This document shows positions 1 through 11,694 of a DNA stretch of 64,000 nucleotides, in pieces. Under the pieces are notes generated by a model. It made no database searches and was not told the origin of the DNA. It worked only from the letters and a program-made list of their open reading frames with translations. The stretch lies in the NCBI GenBank assembly GCA_030141605.1, contig JAQGDQ010000576.1, positions 1 through 64,000 of the forward strand, written 5' to 3'. Numbering within the stretch: the first letter of the stretch is position 1; every line of letters begins with the position of its first letter. The stretch is from Tubiluchus corallicola (Eukaryota > Priapulida > Priapulimorpha > Priapulimorphida > Tubiluchidae). The position numbers were made by a program, and so were the translations under genes.

Positions 1-200
1 ACATTGCACTATATACTATATTGTATATTACTTTAAAATAGTTAACCTGTGAGGATAAAGAAATTATTGTACAGTTGGTAGGCCGTGTTGTGTTTAGCGC
101 TCGGGCTTGGACGGAAATCGGTCAGTTTCCTTTACCACGGATGACGTCCGTCTTATCCAATATCCGGGCTAACGGGGTCCGATTTAACGAGGGTCGACTG
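1..200. mobile_element. Tigger/pogo-like MITE, cut by window edge
   Basis: The right end reads TTTAACGAGGGTCGACTG followed by TA, the terminal inverted repeat seen at both ends of the copies at 23630-23975 and 59769-60197. The left end lies outside the window. A TIR of this type with TA target duplication is typical of Tc1/mariner-pogo (Tigger) non-autonomous elements. The short open frame inside is not a gene. Confidence 0.75.
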
Positions 201-469
201 TATATGATTTATTTTGAATTATTGAACCATAACAGATTTATTGGATCAGTTACATAAATAAACAACAAAACAATTTCAGTTAGTAGTAAAAAACTCAACT
301 CACATTTTTGCATAAATAACATGCGCTGTTATGCCATTTTCACTATACAATATTGACCATGATTTTACGTTGCCGGATCACAAATTATTCGCAACATAAA
401 TGTTGCAGAACATCATTTAACTGCTGACTAAAAATGAAAAATCACTTCAGTTTAAGTCACTTAAAACAT
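201..469. other. 3' flank of the ANKRD49-like gene
   Basis: AT-rich DNA between the MITE and the stop codon of the minus-strand ankyrin gene. It presumably holds that gene's 3' UTR. I see no other structure. Confidence 0.4.
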
Positions 470-717
470 CTATAACATAGGAAATAGTGATGAGCCTTTA
501 GCTTGTGTAAGTTCTTTAAGTTCTTTAGCTTTCTTAGATATGATGCTTCTAATTTTTGGATAATCAAACTTATCGTAGTTACCATTATATTTACATCGTA
601 ACCAAAACGTTGACTGCACAGAATATTTTGAACTCAGAAGCAAATTACTGCCGTTAATACGCGACATAAATAATTTTGCAATTTTGGTTTCAAACCGGGT
701 ACTCAGATGAAGCACGT
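470..717 (-). CDS. ANKRD49: ANKRD49-like, terminal exon, frame not continuous
   Basis: Acceptor TTTATCAG precedes 717. The open frame LHLSTRFETKIAKLFM runs to a TAG at 470-472 with a Lys-rich tail. LHLS followed by a helix matches the last ankyrin repeat of ANKRD49. However, exon 3 ends in phase 0 while this frame needs two leading bases, and the expected 13-15 residue turn (the family's ..ADINA..TPLHL) is missing. This may be an assembly indel, a missed micro-exon or true decay. Confidence 0.6.
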
Positions 718-788
718 CTGATAAATAAACAGGGTGTGAAGCAAACGCTTACGGTCCTGAAGGAGTTAAATGTGAAACGAAAATTTAC

Positions 789-899
789 CTGTAAAAGCAA
801 TGAAGCACATTTATAATTATTCCATCGACAAGCGCTGTGAATGGGCTGCCATCCGTCAACCGTTTTTGCATTAACATCACAGCCAAACTTCATCAAAAC
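789..899 (-). CDS. ANKRD49: ANKRD49-like, exon 3 (ankyrin repeat)
   Basis: Acceptor TTGTAG at 902-900, donor ACAG/gtaaat after 789. It encodes 37 residues beginning VLMKFGCDVNAKTVDGW and ending CASLLLQ. DGWQPIHSACRWNN corresponds to the second full ankyrin repeat of ANKRD49. It continues exon 2 in phase 0. Confidence 0.88.
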
Positions 900-1652
900 C
901 TACAACAATTCATTAATATGCTACACACGTCTAACATAAATTTATTCACAAATGTTTATATTATTATATTAATTTGCAAACTTCTGAATGAACAGTGGTG
1001 GTTTAGCAAAATATTTTAAATTAAGCAGTATACACTCATATCTCTGTTTGCCGGACAAAAGCAGAGAAACGAAACGTCGGTCCAAATTTGCTGATTGTCC
1101 GTATTCGGCGATAATAAGCTAGTACGGAAGGCACAGTGTATTAGAGTCACAGTAATGTAGAATCAATCTCACCTAATTGTCTCAAAAACATCTAGTACGG
1201 GCCGTGCTCTTATGCAAAACTCAATGCTATGCTAACTGACTCAAACAACTCTGCATAATGGACTCTGCATTTTTTTGTACTTGCTTTACACTGATGGAAT
1301 GATATAAACAAAGCGGCGGCCCCCCTACCAGTTCGCAAAACAACAGACTACTGTATCCTCAGAATGCGAGACTTTTTAACGGTCTCAAAAATTTCTAGTG
1401 TGGGTCACTCTTGACATACAAGCTACAAGTGTCATTACACCATTACGTGGTTACACTGATGTAACGATATAAACAAAGTGACGGCGCGCCAACTAGTGGT
1501 CAGTTAGTGAAACAACGGACTACTGCATCCTCAGAATGCGAGACTTTTTAATGGTCTCAAAAATATAATATAGAGGAAAGGATGAGCCATTTTGCATGAA
1601 AGGTTTATTTTACTGTCATCAGTTAAACTAAACTGTCTATAAAGCATAAAGT
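900..1652. other. Intron sequence with a two-copy ~120-bp duplication
   Basis: Part of ANKRD49-like intron 2. A segment with 'gatataaacaaag' and 'cctcagaatgcgagacttttta' occurs twice, around 1280-1395 and 1450-1565, in the same orientation. No coding signal is seen. Confidence 0.5.
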
Positions 1653-2256
1653 TCTACTACCATTGTACTATCAAAGCTATACTACTGTTTATACTACCAT
1701 TGTACTATCAAAGCTATACTACTGTTTATACTACCATTGTACTATCAAAGCTATACTACTGTTTATACTACCATTGTACTATCAAAGCTATACTACTGTT
1801 TATACTACCATTGTACTATCAAAGCTATACTACTGTTTATACTACCATTGTACTATCAAAGCTATACTACTGTTTATACTACCGTTGTATTATCAAAGCT
1901 ATACTACTGTTTGTACTACCATTGTACTATCAAAGCTATACTACTGTTTGTACTACCATTGTACTATCAAAGCTATACTACTGTTTATACTACCATTGTA
2001 CTATCAAAGCTATACTACTGTTTATACTACCATTGTACTATCAAAGCTATACTACTGTTTATACTACCATTGTACTATCAAAGCTATACTACTGTTTGTA
2101 CTACCATTGTACTATCAAAGCTATACTACTGTTTATACTACCGTTGTACTATCAAAGCTATACTACTGTTTGTACTACCATTGTACTATCAAAGCTATAC
2201 TACTGTTTGTACTACCATTGTACTATCAAAGCTATACTACTGTTTGTACTACCATT
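1653..2256. repeat. 37-bp tandem repeat, ~16 copies
   Basis: The unit contains ACTATCAAAGCTATACTACT followed by GTTTATACTACCATTGT. Copies differ mainly by tat/tgt (TTTATACT versus TTTGTACT) and a few CCATT/CCGTT changes. Because 37 is not a multiple of three and the unit has no stops, all three plus-strand frames stay open, giving spurious Tyr/Leu-rich ORFs. It lies antisense within ANKRD49-like intron 2. Confidence 0.95.
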
Positions 2257-2902
2257 AAATAGAAATTGCCAGGACCAGTGGTAGCCGCCATTCACTTGAA
2301 AATTATGACGTAACTGATGTACATCTTACTTGTAAGTGCATCGTGGTTTTGCATAATTTACTTAATGTTTATGCAACAATATCACAAAATTAGTTATCTA
2401 ATTTTTTGTAAAAATTTATTATGCTTTCGAGGGAGATTGACACGGTGCAATTTTTCTTCAGTTCATTAGTTTTACTCGTGTGTATGAATATTTTTCAATG
2501 ATTGCAGTGAAATATAACCTATAACTTCTTCACAGCTTCTTCGCTAGCTGCCATTTTTGTACTCGAAAACTATTTTTATAGACACGTGTGCTACTTTCTC
2601 GTTAACAACTATATGACTACATCACTACATGCATCACAAGTCAACGAATTTAAAGCCCACAGTTTGCAACACTGTGGTTTAAAAACGTGCACATTGTGTA
2701 AGACCAGAAAAACAAAGAAAAAATGCAAGAACTCGGTTTACTTGTGCAAAATACTGCCTTTTAATCAGTGTGTAACACGTGTATTTTGCTCTGGATTAAC
2801 CTTGATTAATTCAATTGTTGAATAAATGGATTTATACACAGTTGTAATCGTGATTAATTCCATTAATCTATTAATCACCCTTTGCTACCAGATATTGACG
2901 TT
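2257..2902. other. Intron sequence, no firm feature
   Basis: AT-rich intron DNA. A 79-codon plus-strand frame at 2586-2825 is Cys/Lys-rich (HCGLKTCTLCKTRKTKKKC). It could be a decayed transposase zinc-binding tail, but the match is too weak to call. Confidence 0.4.
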
Positions 2903-3653
2903 GGGCGCCGAGTAGCCCACTAGTCAAAGTAGGACAATTGGCGTACATAGGCTAGCCCAAGAAGAATGCGTCGTACATGGGCTGCCCAAGTAGGACACTA
3001 GACACAGGTCACAAATTGAGTCGTTAGCCGTACTGGCAGCACCTGTTGTCCTTGATTATTTAATAATAATAATTGAAAACGTTAAACAGGCTGAATAATT
3101 TCTTATACATCTGGTAAAATAAAACAACCTTATTTTGAGTTAGTAATATGGTCAATGTTAAATTTGGCTTCGATATTAATCTCTTTGAAGTGAAATAAAC
3201 CCACTCCTTAGGCGATTCCGACATTTGCTTAAGGTACATCACTTTCATTTTGTCTCGCTTCACAGACAGGTGACCCGTTTCACTCCCTCTTGGACAAATA
3301 ATTGTTTTCTACTAAGTAAACGGGTTAGCGAGTTATGTGCCCTACGTAGTTTCTCTCTTTAAAGCATCAGATAGTTTAATGTTATGATGATATTAATGGA
3401 GCTAATAATAATGATGATATTGATGTAAAAAATACATTTGTAAATTGTCAAGGAGTATCCATCATTATTATAAAGTTACTTTTTTCTAAAACAAATTTAG
3501 TTTTACGTTTCATGATGTCATAATTCTCGATTCTCGACAGAAATCGCCAGTGTCCTACTTGGGCTGCCCGTGTACGACACTGTTTTTCCACAAATTTAGC
3601 ACACGCGTTTTACCGGACGTGTCCTACTTCGGCCAGTGGTTTACTCGGCGCCC
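2903..3653. mobile_element. TIR foldback element (superfamily unknown)
   Basis: The ends form the inverted repeat GGGCGCCGAGTA (2903-2914) and TACTCGGCGCCC (3642-3653). Inner similarity continues around AAGTAGGACA at the left end and TGTCCTACTT at the right. No coding capacity and no clear target duplication. It ends 32 bases from ANKRD49 exon 2. Confidence 0.6.
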
Positions 3654-3685
3654 TACAATTGATAATTTTAGCTTTTACTTAATAC

Positions 3686-3846
3686 CTCCATACAGTCAAT
3701 GTTTCCACTATAACAAGCCCGGTGTAAAGCTGTATATCCATCTTCATCAATCAGATTAACCAAGGATGAGTTTTCGTCCAGGAGTGCTTCTAGCATCTTC
3801 ACGTTGTTTGTCTCTGCTGCCCACAGTAATCTCTTGTTTACGTCTT
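3686..3846 (-). CDS. ANKRD49: ANKRD49-like, exon 2 (ankyrin repeats)
   Basis: Acceptor TTTGCAG at 3850-3847, donor GAG/gtatta at 3685. It encodes EDVNKRLLWAAETNNV, a linker, then DEDGYTALHRACYSGN and DCME. The TALHRA and YSGN elements are ankyrin consensus and match ANKRD49 better than generic ankyrins. This exon is not visible as a long open frame because it is only 161 bases. Confidence 0.9.
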
Positions 3847-4288
3847 CTGCAAACGAGACGCATCGGCCGCCGTTAATGTTTATTTCTACAATTTTTACGG
3901 AGCTTAGAGAAGCAGCAAATTTATCCGATGTTTACGTTTGTGGGGTTAACATTTTTCTGACATGCTTGCTCTTTAAAAGCGGGATTTTAATGTTATTAGA
4001 CTGAAGGTTTTTTCTGCATCTAAAGGAAGTTCTCGAAAAGCACATTTTTAGAAATGGATAGTGATTTTCTAAACGATTACATCAGTTAGGGGTCTGTTAA
4101 ATGTTTAAATGTCTTAGACTTACTTGGCTTCAATAATAGATTGTTTTTTAAAAGTAACTACTTGCGGAAGTAATGAAGACTGTTTCAGCAATCAGTCAAT
4201 GTCGTTATAACTATTGTCAAGCTATTAGGTTTAATGTGCATCTGCTTTGATTTTCATTTCATCTGCTTGCTGATTTATACCAATTAGC
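3847..4288. other. Intron sequence
   Basis: First part of ANKRD49-like intron 1. AT-rich, with no repeat, RNA gene or coding signal that I can support. Confidence 0.4.
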
Positions 4289-4654
4289 CTTTTCACAGTT
4301 CCAGTGATTGATGACGATCGTGAAAAGGTCAAAGGTTAAATGTACCAGACGACGCATTTGTGTACACTTGACAACGCCTCGCAGCCCGTGCTATTGTAAT
4401 AGTAACAGTATTAATAACTAGATAGAACCACACATAGTTCATTTTTTCGTGTTCTGCTAGTAAGTCACTCTGCGCACAAACTAATGCATAATTAGGTAAA
4501 GTCCACGTAAAACAACCGAAGTTGTGAACTGATGTGGCAGACAGCTTTGCTTTACCAACATGACACATGACGTTTGTAGTTAAGACACGTTGCTGTGGTA
4601 CACTTAACCTTTGATTACAACAACTGCATGTGCACACAATGAAACTGTGAAAAG
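4289..4654. mobile_element. Foldback MITE, 12-bp TIR
   Basis: Ends CTTTTCACAGTT (4289-4300) and AACTGTGAAAAG (4643-4654). A related single end, including 'gaaaaggtcaaaggtta', recurs at 45666-45728 in a UFSP2 intron, which supports a dispersed family. No target duplication was recognised. Confidence 0.55.
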
Positions 4655-4805
4655 ACTCATTTGCTAAACAACCAACTAGGCCTTATAATGATACATCGAT
4701 GATAGCTTTTATTACAATATTGCCAAAGTGCAACTGTATCCTGATAATTACAGTCAACGATATAATTTAGCAAATTAGCATGCGCTTAACCGTATTCCGA
4801 TTACA

Positions 4806-6645
4806 ATGATGTGAAGTAATTCAAGCGGCAGCTGTAGAGTGTACTGTAGATACGTAACAATCAGTCAAGTAATTCAAGCTGCAGCTGTAGAGCATACTGT
4901 AGATACGTAACAATCAGTGAAGTAATTCAAGCTGCAGCTGTAGAGAGTACTGTAGATACGTAACAATCAGTGAAGTAATTCAAGTTGCAGCTGTAGAGTG
5001 TACTGTAGATACGTAACAATCAGTGAAGTAATTCAAGCTGCAGCTGTAGAGCATACTGTAGATACGTAACAATCAGTGAAGTAATTCAAGCTGCAGCTGT
5101 AGAGAGTACTGTAGATACGTAACAATCAGTGAAGTAATTTAAGCTGCAGCTGTAGAGAGTACTGTAGATACGTAACAATCAGTGAAGTAATTCAAGCTGC
5201 AGCTGTAGAGTGCACTGTAGATACGTAACAATCAGTGAAGTAATTCAAGCTGCAGCTGTAGAGCGTACTGTAGATACGTAACAATCAGTGAAGTAATTCA
5301 AGATGCAGCTGTAGAGCGTACTGTAGGTACGTAACAATCAGTGAAGTAATTCAAGCTGCAGCTGTAGAGCATACTGTAGATATGTAACAATCAGTGAAGT
5401 AATTCAAGCTGCAGCTGTAGAGCATATCGTATATACATACCAATCAGTGAAGTAATTCAAGCTGCAGCTGTAGAGCATACTGTAGATACGTAACAATCAG
5501 TAAAGTAATTCAAGCGGCAGCTGTAGAGAGTACTGTAGATACGTAACAATCAGTGAGGTAATTCAAGCTGCAGCTGTAGAGCATACTGTAGATACGTAAC
5601 AATCAGTGAAGTAATTCAAGCTGCAGCTATAGAGCATACTGTAGATACATAACAATCAGTGAAGTAATTCAAGCTGCAGCTGTAGAGCGTACTGAAGAAA
5701 CATAACAATCAGTGAAGTAATTCAAGCTACAGCTGTAGAGCATACTGTAGATATATAACAATCAGTGAAGTAATTCAAGCTGCAGCTGTAGAGCATACTG
5801 AAGAAACGTAACAATCAGTGAAATGATTCAAGCTGCAGCTGTAGAGTTTACTGTAGATACGTAACAATCAGTGAAGTAATTCAAGCTGCAGCTGTAGAGC
5901 ATACTGTAGATATATAACAATCAGTGAAGTAATTCAAGCTGCAGCTGTAGAGCATACTGTAGATACGTAACAATCAGTGAGGTAATTCAAGCTGCAGCTG
6001 TAGAGAGTACTGAAGAAACGTAACAATCAGTGAAATGATTCAAGCTGCAGCTGTAGAGTTTACTGTAGATACGTAACCATCAGTGAAGTAATTCAAGCTG
6101 CAGCTGTAGAGCGTACTATAGATACATAACCATCAGTGAAGTAATTCAAGCTGCAGCTGTAGAGCGTACTGTAGATACGTAACAATCAGTGAAGTAATTC
6201 AAGCTGCAGCTGTAGAGCATACTGTAGATACGTAACAATCAGTGAAGTAATTCAAGCTGCAGCTGTAGAGAGTACTGTAGATACGTAACAATCAGTGAAG
6301 TAATTCAAGCTGCAGCTGTAGAGTGCACTGTAGATACGTAACAATCAGTGAAGTAATTCAAGCTGCAGCTGTAGAGCGTACTGTAGATACATAACCATCA
6401 GTGAAGTAATTCAAGCTGCAGCTGTAGAGCGTACTGTAGATACGTAACAATCAGTGAAGTAATTCAAGCTGCAGCTGTAGAGTGCACTGTAGATACGTAA
6501 CAATCAGTGAAGTAATTCAAGCTGCAGCTGTAGAGTGCACTGTAGATACGTAACAATCAGTGAAGTAATTCAAGCTGCAGCTGTAGAGCGTACTGAAGAA
6601 ACGTAACAATCAGTGAAATGATTCAAGCTGCAGCTGTAGAGAGCA
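4806..6645. repeat. 53-bp minisatellite, ~34 copies
   Basis: The unit reads GTGAAGTAATTCAAG, CTGCAGCTGTAGAGC, then ATACTGTAGATACGTAACAATCA. Each unit centres on the palindrome AGCTGCAGCT and an E-box-like CAGCTG. Variant units (CTGAAGAAACGTAAC, then GTGAAATGATTCAAG) recur at spaced positions near 5690, 5800, 6010 and 6595, hinting at higher-order duplication. The array is inside ANKRD49-like intron 1. Spacing is uniform with no distinct spacers, so it is not a CRISPR. Confidence 0.95.
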
Positions 6646-7187
6646 GCTGTTGAGATATATCTCAATGCAAAATATATTGTACACATAAAAACTTGTGAAA
6701 TGGCAATGTAAAAATGCACTAGGAACTTTTAAACCTAAAGTATTGATATGTTTTTTTTTTTGGTGGCTTGCATTACAATGCAAACATTACGCAAGTAATA
6801 AATAAAAATCAAAAGGTCTGTCGAGTTATTTTAGCATTTAGCAATTCTAAAACTGTTGAGTGATAAAATATGTTTAGCATTTATTATCAACAGCTTCATC
6901 TACTTTTATTTTGAAAACCTGCAAATTCAGGTGTATCATGATACGCATCATATCGTGAGGTCGGTATCGTCGTCACATGTATCATATCAAGACTTAAGTG
7001 TATCATTACAGCCCTATATCATCATCATACACCCGTCAAGTCTATTGTAGACATTGGGCAGGCAGAATTCTAAAATAAAAGAATAATTCAGCCCTATATC
7101 TAAGCATTGATTGTTCAGCAAGATGGTTTATCTTCGCATACAAGACAAGACTCAAACCCCTCATCGTAGATGAACACCCCATTTTAC
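6646..7187. other. Intron sequence
   Basis: The rest of ANKRD49-like intron 1 up to the exon 1 donor. No other feature recognised. Confidence 0.4.
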
Positions 7188-7377
7188 CTGGAACGTGACT
7201 AATTCTTTTAGCTTCTGTTTCATCTTCTTCTTCCGTAACGTCAAACACGCTCTCAAATTGACTAGGATTGCCTTCCTTCGCTCGGAGAACTTCTTCCATC
7301 AGTTGTTCATTAAAACTAGGTCTGCGATCACTTTTCTTATCGTCACCGTCACTGTCAGCACCGTCGTCCTCCTCCAT
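7188..7377 (-). CDS. ANKRD49: ANKRD49-like, exon 1 (start codon, acidic leader)
   Basis: The ATG at 7377 opens an acidic segment (MEEDDGADSDGDD) followed by a helical stretch and ends ISHVP+G at a consensus donor (CCAG/gtaaaa), phase 1. The next exon starts with AA, rebuilding a Glu codon. The family also has an acidic N-terminus before the LLWAAE motif. No ATG-initiated extension upstream is needed. Confidence 0.82.
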
Positions 7378-7509
7378 GGTTTTATTTGATTTAAACGGTT
7401 ATGTTAGCAGACCTGTAAAAGATTTCAACCATTCAGATATGTATTATCGTGTAAGTCATCAATTCATTCAACAAGTCTTGGACATGGCTTGGGGGTTGGA
7501 CATTTAAGG

Positions 7510-10380
7510 TAGTGATGGGCGGACCAATGATCGGTGAACATGTTCTGATTGGTTCGTCACTAAATTACTGATTGGTTCAGTAAATTATTGAGCCTGTCAC
7601 AACATCAAAATTGTGGAATCTATAAGAAAATATGAAGAATTTCTGAAGGTAAATTGCTAAGACATCAGAATAGGTAGAATACAGGTGAGCTTTATTTATA
7701 AATCATTAACAACACTATACATTGTTCTCTCAGTTTAAGAAACATGCTTACTAAATGATCTCTGAAAGCCAACTGCCCAGGGAAGTTTTTTCCATGAAGC
7801 AAGGAAGCCAGCAATTCAATGAAGGTAAATGTTATGCATAATAGTTCAAGGATGAAAGTTTAGACTGTATATAAAGAAACTGACTTATTTTATAGCTGAA
7901 ATTTCTTGTGTGGGATTTTTGATATTTTAACAAGAGAATGTAATAATATGACATGATAAATAAAAAATAATGACATAATAATAAAAAATAAAATCAAGAA
8001 ATCGTGAGCTTCAGGACAGAAAATGTAAAAATAAAATATTTGAAGCTTACAGCAAAAGTCTTGAAATGTTCAACACATAGTTACAATCAAATTATTTACA
8101 TAATCCCACCGTAATTCATCGCACCAGGTTAAGAATTGGTTTCTCACAACGTAATGATCATCTATGTAGCGACGGTTGTAAGCACACTACTGGAAATTAT
8201 CTTACTAAAAATTGTTTATGTGCAGGCCACTTTATTTAGGTCATTTGACCTAAATAACCTAAATAGCTTATTTAGGTTGCTTTTCAGATTTTATTTAGGT
8301 CATTTTAGGTTTTTGTCAAATTAGTGCTGAATTCGATGCCAAAAAGTCAGATTTTTAGGCAGTTATAGTGATATTCATTTATTTTGTTTTTCTTTCCTTT
8401 CAACACAGTGAATAAATTGTACCAAATTATTCCTTATCACTATCTGTTATCACATTTTCATCAGTTCGAAAAACTGTTTTGCTTGGAGGCACCCCTCCAG
8501 GCTGAAGTCTGTCATGCTCTGCTTGTAGCAATCTTTGATTTCCCCAACAATGCTAAAGTCAGCCTCTACAGTAGCAGTTGTCGGAAAGAGAGTTGCACGT
8601 CCTCCAGCAAATCCCATCAAGGAAGAGTAGCGATCGAAGCGGCAAAAAAGCAAAAAAAGTTATTTAGGTTATTTTTCAGATCTTCTTTAGGTCATTTTAG
8701 GTCTAAACAACCTAAATAAAGTGGCCTGTTTATGTGGATATCATACTGAAAATATTCACAATTATCTACCCGATTGCCCTTTGTATATTGCAAGTAGAAG
8801 TCAACTCCATAAAAAACTCTATGATTTATTTACTTCTAAAATAATATTAATTTAGGTAGCTGTTAATTTCAATAATCAATTATCAACCCTGCTATCCGGC
8901 AATGCCACAACTAAGCCATGATCAAAATGATCACATATTTCAGTTAGTGCAGAGACATATTAAAGAGACAAAAAGATTCAACTGTAGACATTGGTCAATA
9001 CTCAGTACTTTTAGCAGCTAAAATAATTAGAAATTAGTGAACTTACAAAGTGTAATGCATTTTTGTTAATGTAATATCGTCCAATGCTTCATCGTCAATT
9101 TAATTCTCAATGTAATTTTCAATGTATGTATCAGCCTCGGGTACATGTAGACGTATTTTTACTGTTCACCTTGGGCTTTATAATATAACAAATAAAAAAT
9201 ACGTTTATATAAAAAAATATTTAGATGTGGCAATCACATTTTGTTCACTTGCCTTCCTGATGACATCCTACGCTCAAACGGCACAGCCAAACGTAAACAG
9301 CAGCTTAAAAGCACAGGAAAACCCTTCATAAACATAAAGCTTGAAAAATCCGTTTTGAAATTTTATATCACTTACATACTGCCTTTTTGCGTACAGGACT
9401 TTAACTGGCAGTCACGCTGTATAAAACTTGTAAATTTGAACTGCCGCGATGACCGTTAGACGCAGCCATTTTCACGGCAGGTCATTTGAAACAAGTTTAG
9501 GTAACATTTTGTAAAGTTTAAAAATAATCAGAGCATTCGTAGCGCACAAGTCACTAACTAATAAAATTTAAAATTACTGTATCTTGTCGATAAGATTAAA
9601 AATACGTTTTTTGGCTAGTGAGTGGTGCACCCTGGAGGGTGAGTCAAAAGCATTTTACCAATTCATGAAAACATTTTAAATAATTAATAATTTTCTTTTC
9701 TTGTTACATAAGTCTTTCTAGTAGGCAAGTGAAAATCTAAGTAATATAGATTTGCACGGAAAGTCTTTTGAGATATAATTTAACATTGCCTTTTCTTCCC
9801 TTGACTTACGTTTGGTAGATGACGTCATGTAATGGCGACTTCAAAACAGTATTGCGGGAGATTAAAAATGAAGACAAACTAAAATTCCTTTCAACGTGAG
9901 TAAGATATACGCATAAAATTGCTATAAAATAATATAATTTTTCAAGTCGATTTTTCCGTAACCTACTTCAGATACCCCTTTTCTTGTCCTTTAAGTATTT
10001 CAGTTCCATTTGCTGATCATTCAAGCTGTTTTGTTGCGCTACTCATCTCACATCATTTAGTTTGCAACAGTTTTTTGCTAATTTTTTTATAAATCAGATC
10101 ATTTTTTTTGAAGTCCTCGCACATTACCTATTTTTCCCCTTGCAAGCCGTATCAATCAAATCTAATAAGTGATTACAAACAAATGATGATTCATTATTGC
10201 AACCTTGTGGGGAATATGACATCTTTCGACACGTAAATAAATGAAAAGACAATACAGTTTAAAAATAATTTCTTAGCAGCAATATTTACATGTTTTATCC
10301 AACTTGCGATCAGTCAGTATCGGTGAACAGCAAAGGCGATTGGCTCGTTATCCAAGAATAGTGATCGGTCCCCATCACAA
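7510..10380. mobile_element. Non-autonomous hAT-like element, 2.9 kb
   Basis: Ends TAGTGATGGG and CCCATCACAA are inverted, each with a nearby GATCGGT motif in opposite orientation. The flanks carry a near-perfect 8-bp duplication, ATTTAAGG (7502-7509) and CTTTAAGG (10381-10388). TIRs of this form with 8-bp duplications are typical of hAT transposons. There is no transposase frame of its own; a second hAT element is nested at 8223-8728. A segment around 9290-9550 recurs at about 55040-55290. Confidence 0.7.
8223..8728 (-). mobile_element. Nested hAT element with transposase C-terminal remnant
   Basis: TIRs CAGGCCACTTTATTTAGG and CCTAAATAAAGTGGCCTG, with a perfect 8-bp duplication TTTATGTG on both sides (8215-8222, 8729-8736). 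On the minus strand 8450-8653 encodes FPTTATVEADFSIVGEIKD and then MTDFSLEGCLQAKQFFEL, resembling the C-terminal region of hAT transposases (VESDFS..TDFSLEGILHAKQ). It is an internally deleted copy and cannot encode an active enzyme. Confidence 0.85.
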
Positions 10381-10388
10381 CTTTAAGG

Positions 10389-11694
10389 ACATTTAACAAA
10401 AAAATCCGCTACCTGATTCAAATGGCTGATCTTGCTTGCAATAATTTTCTATGAAATTATAATACATGCATCTGGCTATAGACCCACCTACCCATTATGG
10501 GGTTACTGTGACATTAAAATGGATTTTTCTAATTGTCTCCAGGTGAAATAATTTCACGTTTATTTTTACTCGCTATCGCCAATTGCAGATTAATGAACAA
10601 ATCGTTTTTTCAATTCGATTCAATTTGGAACTTTATATATCTCCAATACTATATTCATAAGACAGTGTGTAGTGTAGCGTAAAGTGTGTAGGGAAGGGGT
10701 GAAGAAAGGCCAAGAGGTCATCGACTCAGTCACCCCAACTTAAGAATGACAAATGGCGTAAAGGACTGCAGAATACATGATTAGGCTACTGTACAGATTT
10801 TACTTAGAAACTGATTTGATAGACCCAATCTGCCATCAGGAACGTGAACATACTAGCTAATGACAGCATCCTAGCAGTCCTGGCATACTACGTACTAGTT
10901 AGTCACTGAAGTAAGTGTAAATTATCCAAGAATATCTTATCCAAGTACTACCAACACCACTACTACTACTTATACTACTTTGGAATTCGAGTTCAAATGC
11001 GAATCGCTGCTGCAACACTAATTTAATAGGCCTAGTAATATAATTTTAAGTAAAAACTAAAACGCACATTTGGTGTCTCAACTGTTTCTTTCTATCGTTT
11101 AAGTGAGTTCTTGGAAAAATTCTATTTCCATGCAGAACATACCAAAGCCCAGTTACGTCTTATATCACGACCCGGAAATTTGCTCTACTCCTATCTTAAG
11201 CGGCACAATAAATTATTAGTTAATTTACCCATGAGCAGTTGAGCATGACTTTTTTACAAATTTCGATTCAAGCAGTAGCAGAAATCTTATACGAAACCAG
11301 CTCGTTTCGGAACAGTCGTTTTAACTGGGGCATTTCCTGACACTGAGCCTAATTAAGAGATGATCTCATTTTGAGGTTGTGTTTTACGTGTTACCGTTTT
11401 TGGAATCATTTTTGGCTTGCAGGAAAACGAAATTTGTAAAAATTGACTAACTTGTTATCAGCAATTATTGCTACATAAACTCATAAGCAACAAAAGCGAT
11501 TTAGAACTCCAATTCCTTGATATTAAAAGTTCTCAAGTCATAAGTAACATGTGGGAAACGCGCAAAAGAAACAAGCTAACCAAACCAACATAGACAGTAA
11601 TGCCTGATGTCTGTTTAATTTGGCCACTTGTGTTATTCAGTATGGTGAAATGCTGTTGTAACGGCCAAAATTGCAATAAATACTGCTGCTGTAA
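10389..11694. other. Intergenic, nothing recognised
   Basis: AT-rich sequence between two transposons. I see no ORF, RNA gene or tandem repeat of note. Confidence 0.4.

Larger units (their letters stand above)
470..7377 (-). other. ANKRD49: ANKRD49-like gene span (four exons)
   Basis: Exons in gene order are 7188-7377, 3686-3846, 789-899 and about 470-717. Joined, the first three give 154 codons: an acidic leader, the LLWAAE motif, then ankyrin repeats with DEDGYTALHRACYSGN and DGWQPIHSACRWNN, strings closely resembling vertebrate ANKRD49. Phases agree between exons 1/2 (phase 1) and 2/3 (phase 0). Total length of about 236 residues is close to the human protein. Family knowledge: a small ankyrin-repeat nuclear protein, probably a protein-protein adaptor. 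Intron 1 (3847-7187) holds a 53-bp minisatellite and a foldback MITE; intron 2 (900-3685) holds a 37-bp array and a TIR element. The junction of exons 3 and 4 is out of frame. Confidence 0.85.

Noticed and set aside
1663-2284. Three overlapping Tyr/Leu-rich ORFs of 173-199 codons
   Set aside because: They are the three frames of the 37-bp tandem repeat within an intron; no signature of a real protein.
2586-2825. Cys-rich ORF as a piggyBac transposase tail
   Set aside because: Cysteine spacing only loosely resembles the piggyBac zinc-binding domain and there is no other transposase sequence nearby.
4806-6645. Possible CRISPR array
   Set aside because: Head-to-tail units without unique spacers in a eukaryotic intron; a minisatellite.
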